A stretch of 64,000 bases of DNA, taken from the NCBI GenBank assembly GCA_963771435.1, contig CAVYTF010000009.1, positions 310,001-374,000 of the forward strand, read 5' to 3'. Shown in pieces: positions 17,287 to 26,574 of the stretch; the first letter of the stretch is position 1; each line of letters opens with the position of its first letter. Under the pieces are notes generated by a model. It saw only the letters and a program-made list of their open reading frames with translations, searched no databases and was not told the DNA's origin. Source of the stretch: CAVYTF01 sp963771435. Lineage in GTDB: Bacteria > Bacteroidota > Bacteroidia > Chitinophagales > Chitinophagaceae. The translations under genes were made by a program, and so were the position numbers.

Positions 17287-19089
17287 TTACTGCTTGTTTA
17301 AATATTTTACATTCTTCACCCGCGTGGTATCTGCAAAAAAAGTATAGTTTTCTTTAAATGGCCCCACCAGTGTTTGCTTGCCTGCAACTAATAATTTAGG
17401 GATAAAATAGAAACTAAATACCTCCCCCACGGCAGGTGGGGTAGAAAAAATACCCTCGATCGCTATTTCCCCCGGTGAGTTTTGATAAACACGGCTAACT
17501 GTAAACGTCTTGCCGTTTTGTGCGTATCCCGTGTGGCCCGGCACCACCTGCATACCGTTTCTTGCAGATGCCCAATTGCTGTTGCTTACAATAACTTTGT
17601 TTTCAGCCAATATTTTTTCAATTTTCAGGTTGGTGACGCCCCCCGGGCCAAAAAGGTGTTTTCTTTTTGCATCATTACAATTCCATGTGTTATTTCCAAG
17701 CACCACAGAGTCTGTACCGCAGTTGAAACCCATATGCAATAATGACGAAGATGACCCTTGCGCAAAGGTAGAAAAGTTGCATCCATCCATTTCCAGCACT
17801 CTTGGTGACACAGCAAACTCTCCTTCCACGTTTGAACGAAGCAACCTGATGGTATCTATGCCGCAAGCGCCCACCAGTTTATGAATAGGGCAGTCATCAA
17901 ACACCAAATTATCCACTTCTTTATCCGGTTCTATTTCTACAAAACCCGATCTCTTAAAATTCACATTTTTACTGGTCCCAATATACAAACCTGTGGCGTG
18001 AACATTAGTAAAACTTGCATTTATTGCCCCATACATCTGGAACCTGCCGTTTCTTATCGGCGTAGCATACTTCCCCGTCCAGCCGGGAAAGGGCACAAAG
18101 TTCAGATCGTTGATAGTTAGGTTGTCAATGATGTTAAAAGATGCGCGGTTGCAGTTTATTATCCTTGGTGCGCCTATGCCCGTGGTGCCGCCCGTCCAGG
18201 TACTGTCCGGCCAGCCGCTATCGTAGCTGTTTTTTAAAGGAGTATTGAACGTGATAACGCCCCCGCCGCCCACATTCACCTTTTTTATTTTTATAAATTC
18301 AAAATATCTTGAGTTTGGCGGAAAGCCTCCTACGTTCTGCTCATCAAAACCGTAGATAAGCGCCCAGTCGCCTGCCTTAAAATTCGCCGCGCTGTCGGTT
18401 TCCCGCAAAGTTATTTTGTTATCCGCGGCGGCGGCGCTGTTTATCCGGTAGCCATAGCTGGTGTGGGCCGCCCATTTGCTGTCGTAATAATTATTATCAA
18501 CATTATCATAAACGGTGGGCATGTATAACGTGACATTTGCTGCCGGAAACCCGTTCTCATTATACGCTCCGTTGGTGCACATGATGGAGGCTCCGTTGCC
18601 ATTGATCAGAACATTCTTTATTCCTGCCAGCCAGTTGTTGAATTTGGTGAGGTACGTGCCTTTTTCAAACGTGATGCGCACCGTTTTGTCCTTTATTTCC
18701 CGCGCAGCGGCGTTTATTTTTATAAAAGCGTCCGTGCAGTCCGTTCCGTAGGTTACGATCGCGCCGGAAGCACTGAGATATGCCGGATATTTCATGGCGA
18801 TACTGTCTGCGCTGAATACAGAATCGATCGTACTTGCAAAAGTGCCCCCCGTTATGCCCGCGCCGTTCACAAAAATCACTTTATTTATGTCAGAAGCGGT
18901 GAATTTGCCGCCAGTGCAGCCCAGTTTTGTTGAATTTTTGCTCACATTTCCGCTGTTTATCACCACGGCATCGCCTTTTCCGCCAAACATTTCGGGCGAA
19001 AGGCCGGATGTGGATTGAGCATTGCTGCTTATCGCCAATAAACCCATGCTTATTACCCCAAAAACTCTCAAAACCCACTGTTTACTCAT
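17287..19089 (-). CDS. Exported right-handed beta-helix protein (pectate-lyase-3-like)
   Basis: 600 residues with a signal peptide (residues 1-24, ending SNA-Q). LSPEMFGGKGDAVV is the start signature of the pectate lyase superfamily 3 domain (usually xFGAxGDG), and DCTDAFIKINAAAREIKDKT followed by GTYLTKF continues it. The middle is rich in short beta-strand repeats with polar turns, as expected for a parallel beta-helix. No catalytic residues can be named, so it may be a polysaccharide lyase/hydrolase or a structural adhesin. Its start overlaps the end of the VanZ gene by 8 bp, so the two are probably one operon. Confidence 0.75.
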   Translation of the reverse strand: MSKQWVLRVFGVISMGLLAISSNAQSTSGLSPEMFGGKGDAVVINSGNVSKNSTKLGCTGGKFTASDINKVIFVNGAGITGGTFASTIDSVFSADSIAMKYPAYLSASGAIVTYGTDCTDAFIKINAAAREIKDKTVRITFEKGTYLTKFNNWLAGIKNVLINGNGASIMCTNGAYNENGFPAANVTLYMPTVYDNVDNNYYDSKWAAHTSYGYRINSAAAADNKITLRETDSAANFKAGDWALIYGFDEQNVGGFPPNSRYFEFIKIKKVNVGGGGVITFNTPLKNSYDSGWPDSTWTGGTTGIGAPRIINCNRASFNIIDNLTINDLNFVPFPGWTGKYATPIRNGRFQMYGAINASFTNVHATGLYIGTSKNVNFKRSGFVEIEPDKEVDNLVFDDCPIHKLVGACGIDTIRLLRSNVEGEFAVSPRVLEMDGCNFSTFAQGSSSSLLHMGFNCGTDSVVLGNNTWNCNDAKRKHLFGPGGVTNLKIEKILAENKVIVSNSNWASARNGMQVVPGHTGYAQNGKTFTVSRVYQNSPGEIAIEGIFSTPPAVGEVFSFYFIPKLLVAGKQTLVGPFKENYTFFADTTRVKNVKYLNKQ

Positions 19090-19531
19090 GCTTAATTAAT
19101 TTATTTTTATATTTTTTCCACAATAAAACCCCAAACCACGCGCCCAAAACATTAAGTATTATATCGTCTATATCAAATTCGCCCAGGCGAAACAGCAATT
19201 GCGAGGTTTCTATCCCGGCGCTTAATAAAAACGCAAGAAAAACGATGGTTTTTGTTTTGCCATTGAAATAAATACTCCCAAATATACCAAAAGGCAGAAA
19301 AAGAACGGGGTTGCCAAGCAGGTTTGAGAGCGCCGCTATGTAATGATCTGCAATATGTGTGCGGGGGCAATGGAAAAACGTGAAAATTGTGTCCTTTAAA
19401 GGGACGAGATGTGGCGGCGGCATGGGAAGATGCCTGAACCTTTGCGGCGTAAAAAGCACTATGTAGAGCAATATGAGAATATAGAGAACAGATATATAAG
19501 GCAATATCTTTTTTATGGTAGAATACTTCAT
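19082..19531 (-). CDS. VanZ-like membrane protein
   Basis: 149 residues with four predicted membrane helices. The family pattern is clear: an N-terminal helix (YISVLYILILLYIVLF), LGNPVLFLPFGIF, then SAGIETSQLLFRLGEFDIDD, then IILNVLGAWFG near the end. VanZ-family proteins are small membrane proteins whose molecular role is mostly unknown; the founding member affects teicoplanin resistance. Here it is coupled to the downstream beta-helix gene through an 8-bp overlap. Confidence 0.88.
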   Translation of the reverse strand: MKYSTIKKILPYISVLYILILLYIVLFTPQRFRHLPMPPPHLVPLKDTIFTFFHCPRTHIADHYIAALSNLLGNPVLFLPFGIFGSIYFNGKTKTIVFLAFLLSAGIETSQLLFRLGEFDIDDIILNVLGAWFGVLLWKKYKNKLIKHE

Positions 19532-19673
19532 ATTTGCTTGCGCGATCCGCCAAAATTAGGTCACTAAACACCAACTTTTTGCTTTTTAAAGTAAAGGATC
19601 AGTTATAAAATTGAGGTAGGCTGAGCCATTTTGCCGGTATGGTTTAAAATTTTGCTCATACTCATCAAAATTT

Positions 19674-19950
19674 CCCCCCTTTTTCTAAATTTCTTCCCCA
19701 TATTTCTTTATAATTTCCCCATTATTTTTAATTTCTTCCCCATTTTTCTCTGAATATTCCCCATATTCTTAAATATTCTCCCCATATTCTTTTAATTCTT
19801 CCCCATTTATCTCTGAATCTTCCCCATATTTCTTTATAATTTCCCCATTCTTCTTAGAATATTCCCCATTTTTATCGAACTCTTCCCCATATTTTTAAAC
19901 ATCTTCCCCAGATTTATGGATATTTTCCCCATATTTTTCAAGTATTGGGG
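19674..19950. repeat. 21-bp phased CCCCAT array (13 units) upstream of the VanZ operon
   Basis: CCCC tracts begin at 19675, 19696, 19717, 19738, 19759, 19780, 19801, 19822, 19843, 19864, 19885, 19906 and 19927, exactly 21 bp apart, and a GGGG follows at 19947. The 17-bp AT-rich spacers vary: a consensus is CCCCATATTTCTTTAAATCTT. The array fills the gap between the TonB receptor stop and the VanZ start. On the minus strand one frame reads as degenerate heptads of the (Y/N)GE type but contains three stops. No gene is supported here. Confidence 0.92.
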
Positions 19951-19980
19951 CAAAATTTTGGATGAAATGGGCGAAAACAT

Positions 19981-22503
19981 CTACCAACTGGCCGCTATCT
20001 TGAAGTTTACCAGCCTTGGCGTTAGGGTATTGGGTATTGCGTAGGTGTCGTTCGCGTAATCTTTTATAAGCATGTAGCTAATGGTGTTCAAATGGTTTAT
20101 TAAATTGAAAACTTCAAAGCTTGCCCAGATACTTTTGAACGGTTTGAACGGCGAATGGCTGCGTTTTGCCTTTTCGGGGTCCAGAAGCAGCGCGCTAAAG
20201 CCGATATCTATGCGTATGTAGGGGTCAATGATGAGCGCGTTGCGGTATTGCGGCTCGTTCGGGATGCTGTAGGGCAGGTTGCTGCCGTAAAGTGTGTTCA
20301 AATAGACCTTAAAGTTCTTGTTTGTGCTCAAATAATCCTGGAAAAACATGCCAAACGTCAGCAATCTGTCCGTCGGGCGGCGTATCCAGCCTAAAGGATG
20401 CGGCACCGAGTCCGTAACCACCTTGTCCATCGTTACCGGCGTTATGGTTTGGCCCTCAGCGTTCTGGTAAGTGTAATATTTGTAGTTGCTTATGTTCTCT
20501 TCCGTGCGCGAAATGCCCAAACTGAGCCAGCTTTCGGCGTCTTTTACTATCTGCGCGAACAAACGCCCCTCAATTCCGGCCGCATAAGCCACGGCATTGT
20601 TCGTGCCGAAGTACTGGATGCGCACATTCGTGATGTCGTAGGGGTCAACGTCCGTCATGTACTTATAATATGCCTCAGTTGTGAACTTTGCGGGGCGCTG
20701 AAACAGCGAAAAATTGTAATCCATGCCCGCAGTGCCCTGTGTACTCTTCTGCGATTTCAATTGCGTGTTGATAGTGCCGTCATTTCTGAGCATTTCTCGG
20801 AAAAAAGGGGGCTGATCATACACGCCGGCGCTCGCTTTAAAGATAATATCCCTGCGCCAGCGTTTAGGTTTGAACGAAATGCCCACGCGGGGCGAGAGAA
20901 GCAACTCGTTGTTGAGCGTATTATAGTTATATCTCGCGCCCGCCTGCAAAGTAAACTGCGAAGAATCGCGGAACTGGATGTTATCCTGGAAATATCCCGT
21001 AAAACGCGTTAGGTTAAACGACGTATCGGTCTTGAGAACATTGTTTAATAAGAGAATATTGGGGTTATATGGCTGAGAATAGCCCGCACTGTCGCTGAAT
21101 TCCCACTCATCAAGGTTCGCGGAGACCGTTTGTTCCTCCACGCTGTTGCCAAACTGGAAGAAATTGTTGCGAACCTCCCAACTTCCCTTCAAAGCGGCGT
21201 TGTAAACGTTTATATTTAGGTTATCCCTGGAGAAATTTTGGTCAGTTCCCGCACCAAGGGGGTTAATTATCTGGCCAAATGTGGAACTGTTCTGGTCAAA
21301 ATCCCGTTCCCCGAACAGATACGTGCCGCTTATGTCCTGATCCTCGGTTTCCTTGTCACCAAAATAGCTCAACATCCACTTAAGCCGGAAGTTTTTGTTT
21401 ATTTGGTTTATGGCCGTCAGCCCAATAAAGCTGGTGCTGTACTTATCTTTCTCCTGCCCGCTGAAAAAAACGTCAAGCCCCAGGTCTTCTGAGTATAAAG
21501 GGGAGAAAACCGCGCTGGTAAGGTTATCAGAAATGGGCGTAAAGGTGAATTTTGTTTGAGAAAGATTGGCAAGCGCCTGCAATTCCCACTTATTGCTCAC
21601 CTTCCAGGTAACAAGCGCCTGCAGGTCGGACGAAGAAGGCACATAATTGCCCTGAGTGCTTTGGCTGCTGAGCAAATTCCTGTTACTCCTGTTGCGTGCG
21701 CCGATCAAATAGGTGACTTTGTTGTGATGGGCGGTGCCTTCAAAGTGAATTCCCTGCTCCAAAAGGCCGACATAGGCGGAACCGGCGTTTTCAGTGGGCT
21801 TGCGGTAGGTAACGTCAAGCGCGGAACTCATTTTGTCGCCATATTTTGCCTGGAAACCGCCGGTATAGAACTTAACGTTGTCGGTTAATTCAGGATTGAT
21901 AAAACTAAGGCCTTCCTGCTGGGCATTATTGACGAGATATGGGCGATAAACTTCAAAATCGTTAACGTAAACAAGGTTCTCGTCATAGTTCCCGCCCCGA
22001 ACGGAGTACTGCGAAGTCAATTCGTTGTTGCTTCCCACAAAAACTTTGATCAAACTTTCAATGCCGCTAACGGGCGAAGGGTTAACAAGAGCCCTTGACG
22101 CATCAATATTGATCAATCCCGCCTGGCGGCGTTCGCTATTGCCCTTAACCACAACGGTTTTTAGCGTATTGGCAGAAGGTTGAAGCTTAACAGTGAGCGT
22201 TCTTCGCTCCCCGGGATTAATAAAGTAATTCTTCTGGGCGTTTTTATATCCCGTATAGCTGAAAACAAGCGCCACAGCATGGTTTGCAGGAATTTGTATT
22301 TTGAAAAAGCCCGAATCGTTGGTGGTTGTGCCAATATCTTTTGAAAGAATTTGAACAGACACGTTGGAAAGAGGCAGATCGTTCTCATCAACGACCTTGC
22401 CGGATATAGTAGCTGTTTTTTTCTGGGCGAAAACAAGCAGCGGGGCAATACAAAGCAGTAGTAAAACGGTTTTATTAAGCAATTTCACCAGCAAATTTTT
22501 CAT
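19981..22503 (-). CDS. TonB-dependent outer-membrane receptor
   Basis: 840 residues. Signal peptide (1-26, ending VFA-Q), then a carboxypeptidase-regulatory-like domain (about 28-115: ATISGKVVDENDLPLSNVSV and GFFKIQIPANHAVAL), a plug domain (about 130-230, with SQYSVRGGNYDENLVYVNDF) and a beta-barrel to the C-terminal aromatic residue W840. No SusD-like partner is adjacent and no SusC-specific length is seen, so import of a glycan cannot be claimed; the substrate is unknown. The gene is single, with the 21-bp CCCCAT array immediately after its stop codon. Confidence 0.9.
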   Translation of the reverse strand: MKNLLVKLLNKTVLLLLCIAPLLVFAQKKTATISGKVVDENDLPLSNVSVQILSKDIGTTTNDSGFFKIQIPANHAVALVFSYTGYKNAQKNYFINPGERRTLTVKLQPSANTLKTVVVKGNSERRQAGLINIDASRALVNPSPVSGIESLIKVFVGSNNELTSQYSVRGGNYDENLVYVNDFEVYRPYLVNNAQQEGLSFINPELTDNVKFYTGGFQAKYGDKMSSALDVTYRKPTENAGSAYVGLLEQGIHFEGTAHHNKVTYLIGARNRSNRNLLSSQSTQGNYVPSSSDLQALVTWKVSNKWELQALANLSQTKFTFTPISDNLTSAVFSPLYSEDLGLDVFFSGQEKDKYSTSFIGLTAINQINKNFRLKWMLSYFGDKETEDQDISGTYLFGERDFDQNSSTFGQIINPLGAGTDQNFSRDNLNINVYNAALKGSWEVRNNFFQFGNSVEEQTVSANLDEWEFSDSAGYSQPYNPNILLLNNVLKTDTSFNLTRFTGYFQDNIQFRDSSQFTLQAGARYNYNTLNNELLLSPRVGISFKPKRWRRDIIFKASAGVYDQPPFFREMLRNDGTINTQLKSQKSTQGTAGMDYNFSLFQRPAKFTTEAYYKYMTDVDPYDITNVRIQYFGTNNAVAYAAGIEGRLFAQIVKDAESWLSLGISRTEENISNYKYYTYQNAEGQTITPVTMDKVVTDSVPHPLGWIRRPTDRLLTFGMFFQDYLSTNKNFKVYLNTLYGSNLPYSIPNEPQYRNALIIDPYIRIDIGFSALLLDPEKAKRSHSPFKPFKSIWASFEVFNLINHLNTISYMLIKDYANDTYAIPNTLTPRLVNFKIAASW

Positions 22504-22586
22504 TTAATAAAAATGAAGATAATGATAAGCGGGAATAAGAATTAAAAAATTAGAACTAAAAGGTAAAAAACCGGAATAAACCTTAA

Positions 22587-23249
22587 TTATGCCTGTGAAA
22601 TGCCTGCATTTTTCAGCAGTTTTATGGTTCCCGCGGGGTCAGCCGATCTAAAAACGGTGTTGCCTGCCACGAAAACGTCCGCTCCTGCGGCAGCAATGGC
22701 TACAGCGTTCTCTAATGTGATGCCTCCATCCACTTCTATCAGTGTTCCTGTGTTTCTTTCATCAATCATGCGGCGCAGTTCCTTTATTTTTTCAATAGTA
22801 TGGGGAATAAACTTCTGCCCTCCAAAGCCAGGGTTCACACTCATCATACAAACAAGGTCAATATCCTGAATAATGTCTTTCAAAAAGTCCACCGGCGTGT
22901 GTGGGTTGATAGCAACGCCTGCCTTCATGCCCAAACTTTTTATCTGCTGGATGTTTCGGTGCAGGTGCGGGCACGCTTCTATATGCACCGTCAGATGATC
23001 GGCGCCTGCTTTCTTAAAATCTTCAGCATACTTGCCCGGTTCCTCGATCATCAGGTGCACATCGCAGAACTTTGTGGTTGCTTTGCGCACATGCTCAATA
23101 ATAGGGAACCCAAAACTGATGTTTGGCACAAACCTCCCGTCCATAACATCCAGGTGAAACCATTCTGCTTCGCTGTTATTCAGCATATCACACGCTTCCT
23201 GCAAGTGAAGGAAGTTGCATGACAATAAAGAAGGGGCGATAATTGGCAT
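22587..23249 (-). CDS. rpe: Ribulose-phosphate 3-epimerase
   Basis: 220 residues, the usual length. It interconverts ribulose-5-phosphate and xylulose-5-phosphate in the pentose phosphate pathway. Signatures: IIAPSLLSCNF at the N-terminus, FHLDVMDGRFVPNISFG with catalytic and metal-binding His/Asp, CDVHLMIEEP, MSVNPGFGGQKF (phosphate loop) and EVDGGITLENA with the second catalytic Asp. All key residues are present. It is 25 bp downstream of the TPR lipoprotein gene on the same strand, suggesting a two-gene unit. Confidence 0.96.
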   Translation of the reverse strand: MPIIAPSLLSCNFLHLQEACDMLNNSEAEWFHLDVMDGRFVPNISFGFPIIEHVRKATTKFCDVHLMIEEPGKYAEDFKKAGADHLTVHIEACPHLHRNIQQIKSLGMKAGVAINPHTPVDFLKDIIQDIDLVCMMSVNPGFGGQKFIPHTIEKIKELRRMIDERNTGTLIEVDGGITLENAVAIAAAGADVFVAGNTVFRSADPAGTIKLLKNAGISQA

Positions 23250-23273
23250 AATACTATTTTTTGTTTCTAATTG

Positions 23274-24101
23274 TTACTCAGCATTTAACCTTTTCAATCC
23301 ATTCTGCGCCTCTATCATCGTTTTATCGAGGCTTAATGATTGCTTGAAGCGCAATATAGCGCTGTCTTTCGAGCCCATCATCTCATAACAGCGCGCCATC
23401 CAGTAATAAGAGTCAGCAAAGAGGTTATCAACCGTTGAAGCAAAACGAAAGACCTCCAAAGCTTTGGGATAATTCTTTTCATCAAAGTATATCATGCCCT
23501 TTTCAATATAGGCTTCCATATAAGTAAAGTCATCGATGATGCATTCATCGAACAATTGCAACGCTTTATCCCGTTGCAAGATGCGTGCATTGTAAATGCC
23601 CTCAATAAAGTCGCAGTGGGCGTCATATTCGCCGCCCAGTCCCAGGTTCTTTACCCGGGTACAAATAGCTAAGCTCTTTGGGTTCTTTTGCTCCGCCAGC
23701 AAATTGGCAATGCTCAGCAGTGCATCGGGCGAGGCATATACTTTTGCTGCACGGGAATAGCTTTCAATGGCATGAACAGTGTCCTGTGCGTCCTGGAAGA
23801 AGCGGCCTTCGGTGTACCAGAAACCATAGTTCAGGGAATCTCTCATTAGTAAGGTATCCATTTGGGCAAGAGCGTTCTTATAGTTCCCGATACTATCAAA
23901 AGCGTTGGCAAGGCGCAAACGAATGCCTGCACTATCAGGGTTTTGGGAAACCTGCTGTAATAAATTAGTAATAACAGCGGGCAAAACATTGGGTGAGATG
24001 CGGGCAGAATCCCTTGTAGCAGTCTTATTTTCAGAATTGTTATTGCAGGCAGCAACAGTGAGGAGTAATATGCAAAAGAATAAAAGCCGGTTTGCCTTCA
24101 T
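23274..24101 (-). CDS. TPR-repeat lipoprotein
   Basis: 275 residues from the ATG at 24101. A longer frame begins at 24161, but the 20 extra residues do not look like a signal, whereas MKANRLLFFCILLLTVAAC from 24101 is a clean lipoprotein signal with a lipobox cysteine at residue 19. Several TPR-like helical pairs follow (RLANAFDSIGNYKNALAQMD, FWYTEGRFFQDAQDTVHAIE, AYIEKGMIYFDEKNYPKALE, YYWMARCYEMMGSKDSAILR). TPRs mediate protein contacts; the partner is unknown. Likely attached to a membrane facing the periplasm. Confidence 0.85.
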   Translation of the reverse strand: MKANRLLFFCILLLTVAACNNNSENKTATRDSARISPNVLPAVITNLLQQVSQNPDSAGIRLRLANAFDSIGNYKNALAQMDTLLMRDSLNYGFWYTEGRFFQDAQDTVHAIESYSRAAKVYASPDALLSIANLLAEQKNPKSLAICTRVKNLGLGGEYDAHCDFIEGIYNARILQRDKALQLFDECIIDDFTYMEAYIEKGMIYFDEKNYPKALEVFRFASTVDNLFADSYYWMARCYEMMGSKDSAILRFKQSLSLDKTMIEAQNGLKRLNAE

Positions 24102-24231
24102 AGTGCAAAAATAACTACAGAAGCCATTTGATAGTCGGGCTGCTGAAAATGATATTTCCAAGTTCAGAGCATGGTTTGTAGTTTTGAAGCAGTAATTCTT
24201 ACATTATCTCATCATTAAAACTGCAATCAAG

Positions 24232-24696
24232 ATGTATAACTTTCTGTTAGTGCTGCACAGCCTGCTAAGGTGGGCTATTTTAATTCTATTAGTGGTAAAT
24301 ATTATCCGGCATTTCTCTGCGGTGAATAAGCCTTTTACAGGGCAGGATAAGAAGCTGGGGCTATGGCTGATGATATGTGCACACACTACGCTGCTTATAG
24401 GGCTGTATCAGTATTTTGCAGGTGCTTTTGGATTTTCGCTTATAGAAGGGGACGGTATGAAGGCTGTGATGAAGAATAGTGTAGAAAGGTTTTGGGCAGT
24501 TGAGCATATATCGGGGATGATCATAGCAATAGTATTGATCACAATAGGCAAGGGCGTGGCGAAGAAGAAGATTACAGATGCAGCAAAACACAAGCGCAGT
24601 GCATGGCTGTTTTTAATTGCCCTGCTTATTATTATTGCCTGCATTCCGTGGCCGGGAAGGGATGGTATAGGAAGACCTATGCTGCCACACTTATAG
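24232..24696 (+). CDS. Four-helix membrane protein (cytochrome-b-like annotation in relatives)
   Basis: 154 residues with four hydrophobic helices (about 2-22, 44-66, 93-110, 125-142). The order MYNFLLVLHSLLRWAILILL, a cytosolic loop, MICAHTTLLIGLYQYF, then VEHISGMIIAIVLITIG and a closing IIACIPWPGR matches a small Bacteroidota membrane family commonly labelled cytochrome B. Histidines H9, H51 and the VEH histidine fall in or near helices and could bind haem, but this is inference. Monocistronic, divergent from the TPR gene. Confidence 0.65.
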   Translation: MYNFLLVLHSLLRWAILILLVVNIIRHFSAVNKPFTGQDKKLGLWLMICAHTTLLIGLYQYFAGAFGFSLIEGDGMKAVMKNSVERFWAVEHISGMIIAIVLITIGKGVAKKKITDAAKHKRSAWLFLIALLIIIACIPWPGRDGIGRPMLPHL

Positions 24697-24753
24697 TTTT
24701 CAGACGAGTTTTTATTGAAACTGCTGGCAGATATCGATATGTTGGGCGGCAGG

Positions 24754-24937
24754 CTGCATTAATGGCAGAAAGACACGCAAAGTAAATTGCCGCAGTGGAA
24801 TAGTGGGGTTCTAGTGAAGGTGGCAGGAAGGACGCAGGGATGCGGCAGGGAGGAGGAAGGGCTGCGGCGAAGGGTTTAAAGGGGCTTTTATGCAAGAAAA
24901 CATTAATAAGATAGAAAAATTTCTGAAATATTGGCAG
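24754..24937 (+). repeat. 184-bp dispersed repeat, copy A
   Basis: This segment shares three blocks with 42464-42647 (opposite orientation) at identical spacing: a 20-bp block at 24754-24773, a perfect 37-bp core at 24811-24847 (beginning CTAGTGAAGGTGGCAGGAAG), and GAAATATTGGCAG at 24925-24937. The intervening sequence is partly conserved. It lies in the 358-bp spacer after the membrane protein gene; nothing else in that spacer (24697-25054) is supported as a gene. Confidence 0.85.
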
Positions 24938-25054
24938 GAGGTGTTTAAGGTTCTTTAAGGTCTTGTTTGGATTTCAGGGGTGCGGAGTTTCTTTTAAAGA
25001 TATGCCTGTTAGTAAATTTTGTTATGCTTTAAATAGGGAAACCCTTTTTTGTTG

Positions 25055-25357
25055 TTATGTTTTCGTGCCTTTTATGAACAGAACAGACTTTATTGATCGC
25101 TCTTTTAAATGCAGGAACTTCTTGCGGTCTTCATCCAGTTTAAAGTTTTCAAAATCCTGTTCGGAGGGAAATTCTACGAGGTGAATCTCATAAGGTTTGT
25201 CAATATGATGTTCAATAAAAGTATTTTCTGTTGGCCTTAGGCGGAATAGGAGCTTGCCGTTATATTTTGAGAGCATGGGGATGGCAATGTCTTCAAATTG
25301 ATGGAATACAGTTTCCTGTCCTTCTTTGATATAAACTAACTGGGTTATAAATATCAT
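25055..25357 (-). CDS. DUF1330-like small protein
   Basis: 100 residues. The pattern (GQETVFHQFEDIAIPMLSKY, then GKLLFRLRP, then KPYEIHLVEFPSEQDFENFK and DEDRKKFLHL) is that of the DUF1330/dimeric alpha-beta barrel proteins of 95-100 residues. Their biochemical role is unsettled. The gene stands alone at the left border of the AT-rich accessory stretch. Confidence 0.7.
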   Translation of the reverse strand: MIFITQLVYIKEGQETVFHQFEDIAIPMLSKYNGKLLFRLRPTENTFIEHHIDKPYEIHLVEFPSEQDFENFKLDEDRKKFLHLKERSIKSVLFIKGTKT

Positions 25358-25518
25358 TCTTTGTTTTGTTGTCTTGTGAGTTGATTTGCTTGTTTATACA
25401 GTTTGTTATTTACCTACCAGCAAGGAGGATTTGTTGAAGATATTAAGCCCATTGAATAATTTGAATTTACAAATATAAACTACCTTAGTTTTTTATTTGA
25501 GCTACTTGTAAACGACCG

Positions 25519-25565
25519 CGTCTATTTTTTTAAGCGTAGCAATAAACAAGTTATAAAAATAGACG
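25519..25565. other. Perfect 11-bp inverted repeat (CGTCTATTTTT / AAAAATAGACG)
   Basis: The arms at 25519-25529 and 25555-25565 are exact reverse complements, extended by three more pairs after one mismatch, with a loop of about 17-25 nt. It sits between the DUF1330 gene and the HTH/nuclease gene. It could be a bidirectional terminator or an end of the accessory segment; which is not decided by the sequence. The rest of the 291-bp gap has no gene. Confidence 0.55.
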
Positions 25566-25648
25566 TGGATGGAAAAGACAATATTATATAGCTTATGTTT
25601 AAGAGTCACAGGGCATTTAAAACGAAATCCTACTTCTAACAAAATATT

Positions 25649-26560
25649 ATGGAATATATTTCGACATCAGCACTTGCAAACGAACTTGACATCAAATCAA
25701 GCGACCTGTTCGACAAACTAAAAACATTTGGTTGGATAGAAAGAAAAAACGACAAATGGACACTCACTGACCTTGGTAAACAAAAAGGTGGACAGATAAG
25801 GGCAAGCACGAAATTTGGAGAATTTATCGTTTGGCCAGAAAATATTTCCATTGAAAATGGACAAGAAAAAAATAATGGAAAACTTATTAATGCGACAGTG
25901 CTTGGGAAGCATTTCAATATTTCTTCGCACCGACTTAATCTTTTACTGAACGAACTTGGATGGATTGAAAAAACAGTGGCGGGGTGGGGGCTAACTAAAC
26001 TTGGCAAAAGTTTAGGTGGTAAACAATTTGAACATGAAACTTCAGGAGGTTCTTATGTGTTGTGGCCGGACACTGTCCTTCGAAACAAAGATTTGTTGGA
26101 GCAGTTCCATGAACCCCCAAAAGAAAACCAAGGATTTAAACAAGCTAATCTCATCATAAACAAATCGGACACTGACACAGTTGACGACTTTAGAAAAAAA
26201 TATCTTGCTGAATACCGGACTAAAGACGGACATTATGTTCGTTCAAAAGCAGAATTGACAATTGATGATTCCCTTTATTTATGGGGTATAGCTCATGCAT
26301 ATGAAAAAAAACTTCCAAACACAATAGAAAATGTTTATTCTGACTTTCATATTCCATCGGGAAATGGAAGACCTAAAGCTGTTTACATTGAATATTGGGG
26401 TATGGAGAATGATGAAAAATATAATCAGCGTAAAAACAAAAAAATTGAAATCTATAATGAACTTGGTTTAAGCTTAATTCAATTAAATGACGCTGATATA
26501 AAAAACATAGAAGATTCGCTTCAGAAATATTTATTGCAGCATGGCATTAAAGTAAATTGA
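25649..26560 (+). CDS. Double winged-helix protein with C-terminal PD-(D/E)XK-like nuclease domain
   Basis: 303 residues. Two related N-terminal units (about 1-70 and 78-150) each read LA/LGKxFxISxxxLxxLLxELGWIE ... LTxLGKxxGG and end in a (F/Y)-x-x-W-P motif, like phage antirepressor-type winged helices. The C-terminal part (about 185-300) reads GHYVRSKAELTIDDSLYLWG, HAYEKKLP, SDFHIP, then VYIEYWGM and YNQRKNKKIEIYNELGLSLI. This E...D...E-x-W...K order matches the restriction-endonuclease-like fold seen in VSR-like and helicase-linked nucleases. Target and partner are unknown. Base composition is AT-rich compared with the genes at 10-24 kb, consistent with transfer. Confidence 0.7.
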   Translation: MEYISTSALANELDIKSSDLFDKLKTFGWIERKNDKWTLTDLGKQKGGQIRASTKFGEFIVWPENISIENGQEKNNGKLINATVLGKHFNISSHRLNLLLNELGWIEKTVAGWGLTKLGKSLGGKQFEHETSGGSYVLWPDTVLRNKDLLEQFHEPPKENQGFKQANLIINKSDTDTVDDFRKKYLAEYRTKDGHYVRSKAELTIDDSLYLWGIAHAYEKKLPNTIENVYSDFHIPSGNGRPKAVYIEYWGMENDEKYNQRKNKKIEIYNELGLSLIQLNDADIKNIEDSLQKYLLQHGIKVN

Positions 26561-26574
26561 CGTACAAAAACTCC

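Noticed and set aside
19674..19950. Phased CCCCAT array as a CRISPR array
   Set aside because: The repeat is only 4-6 bp with a 21-bp period, far from CRISPR repeat and spacer sizes, and no cas genes are present.
20398..21012. 204-codon plus-strand ORF
   Set aside because: It is antisense to the well-supported TonB receptor gene and has no recognisable features.
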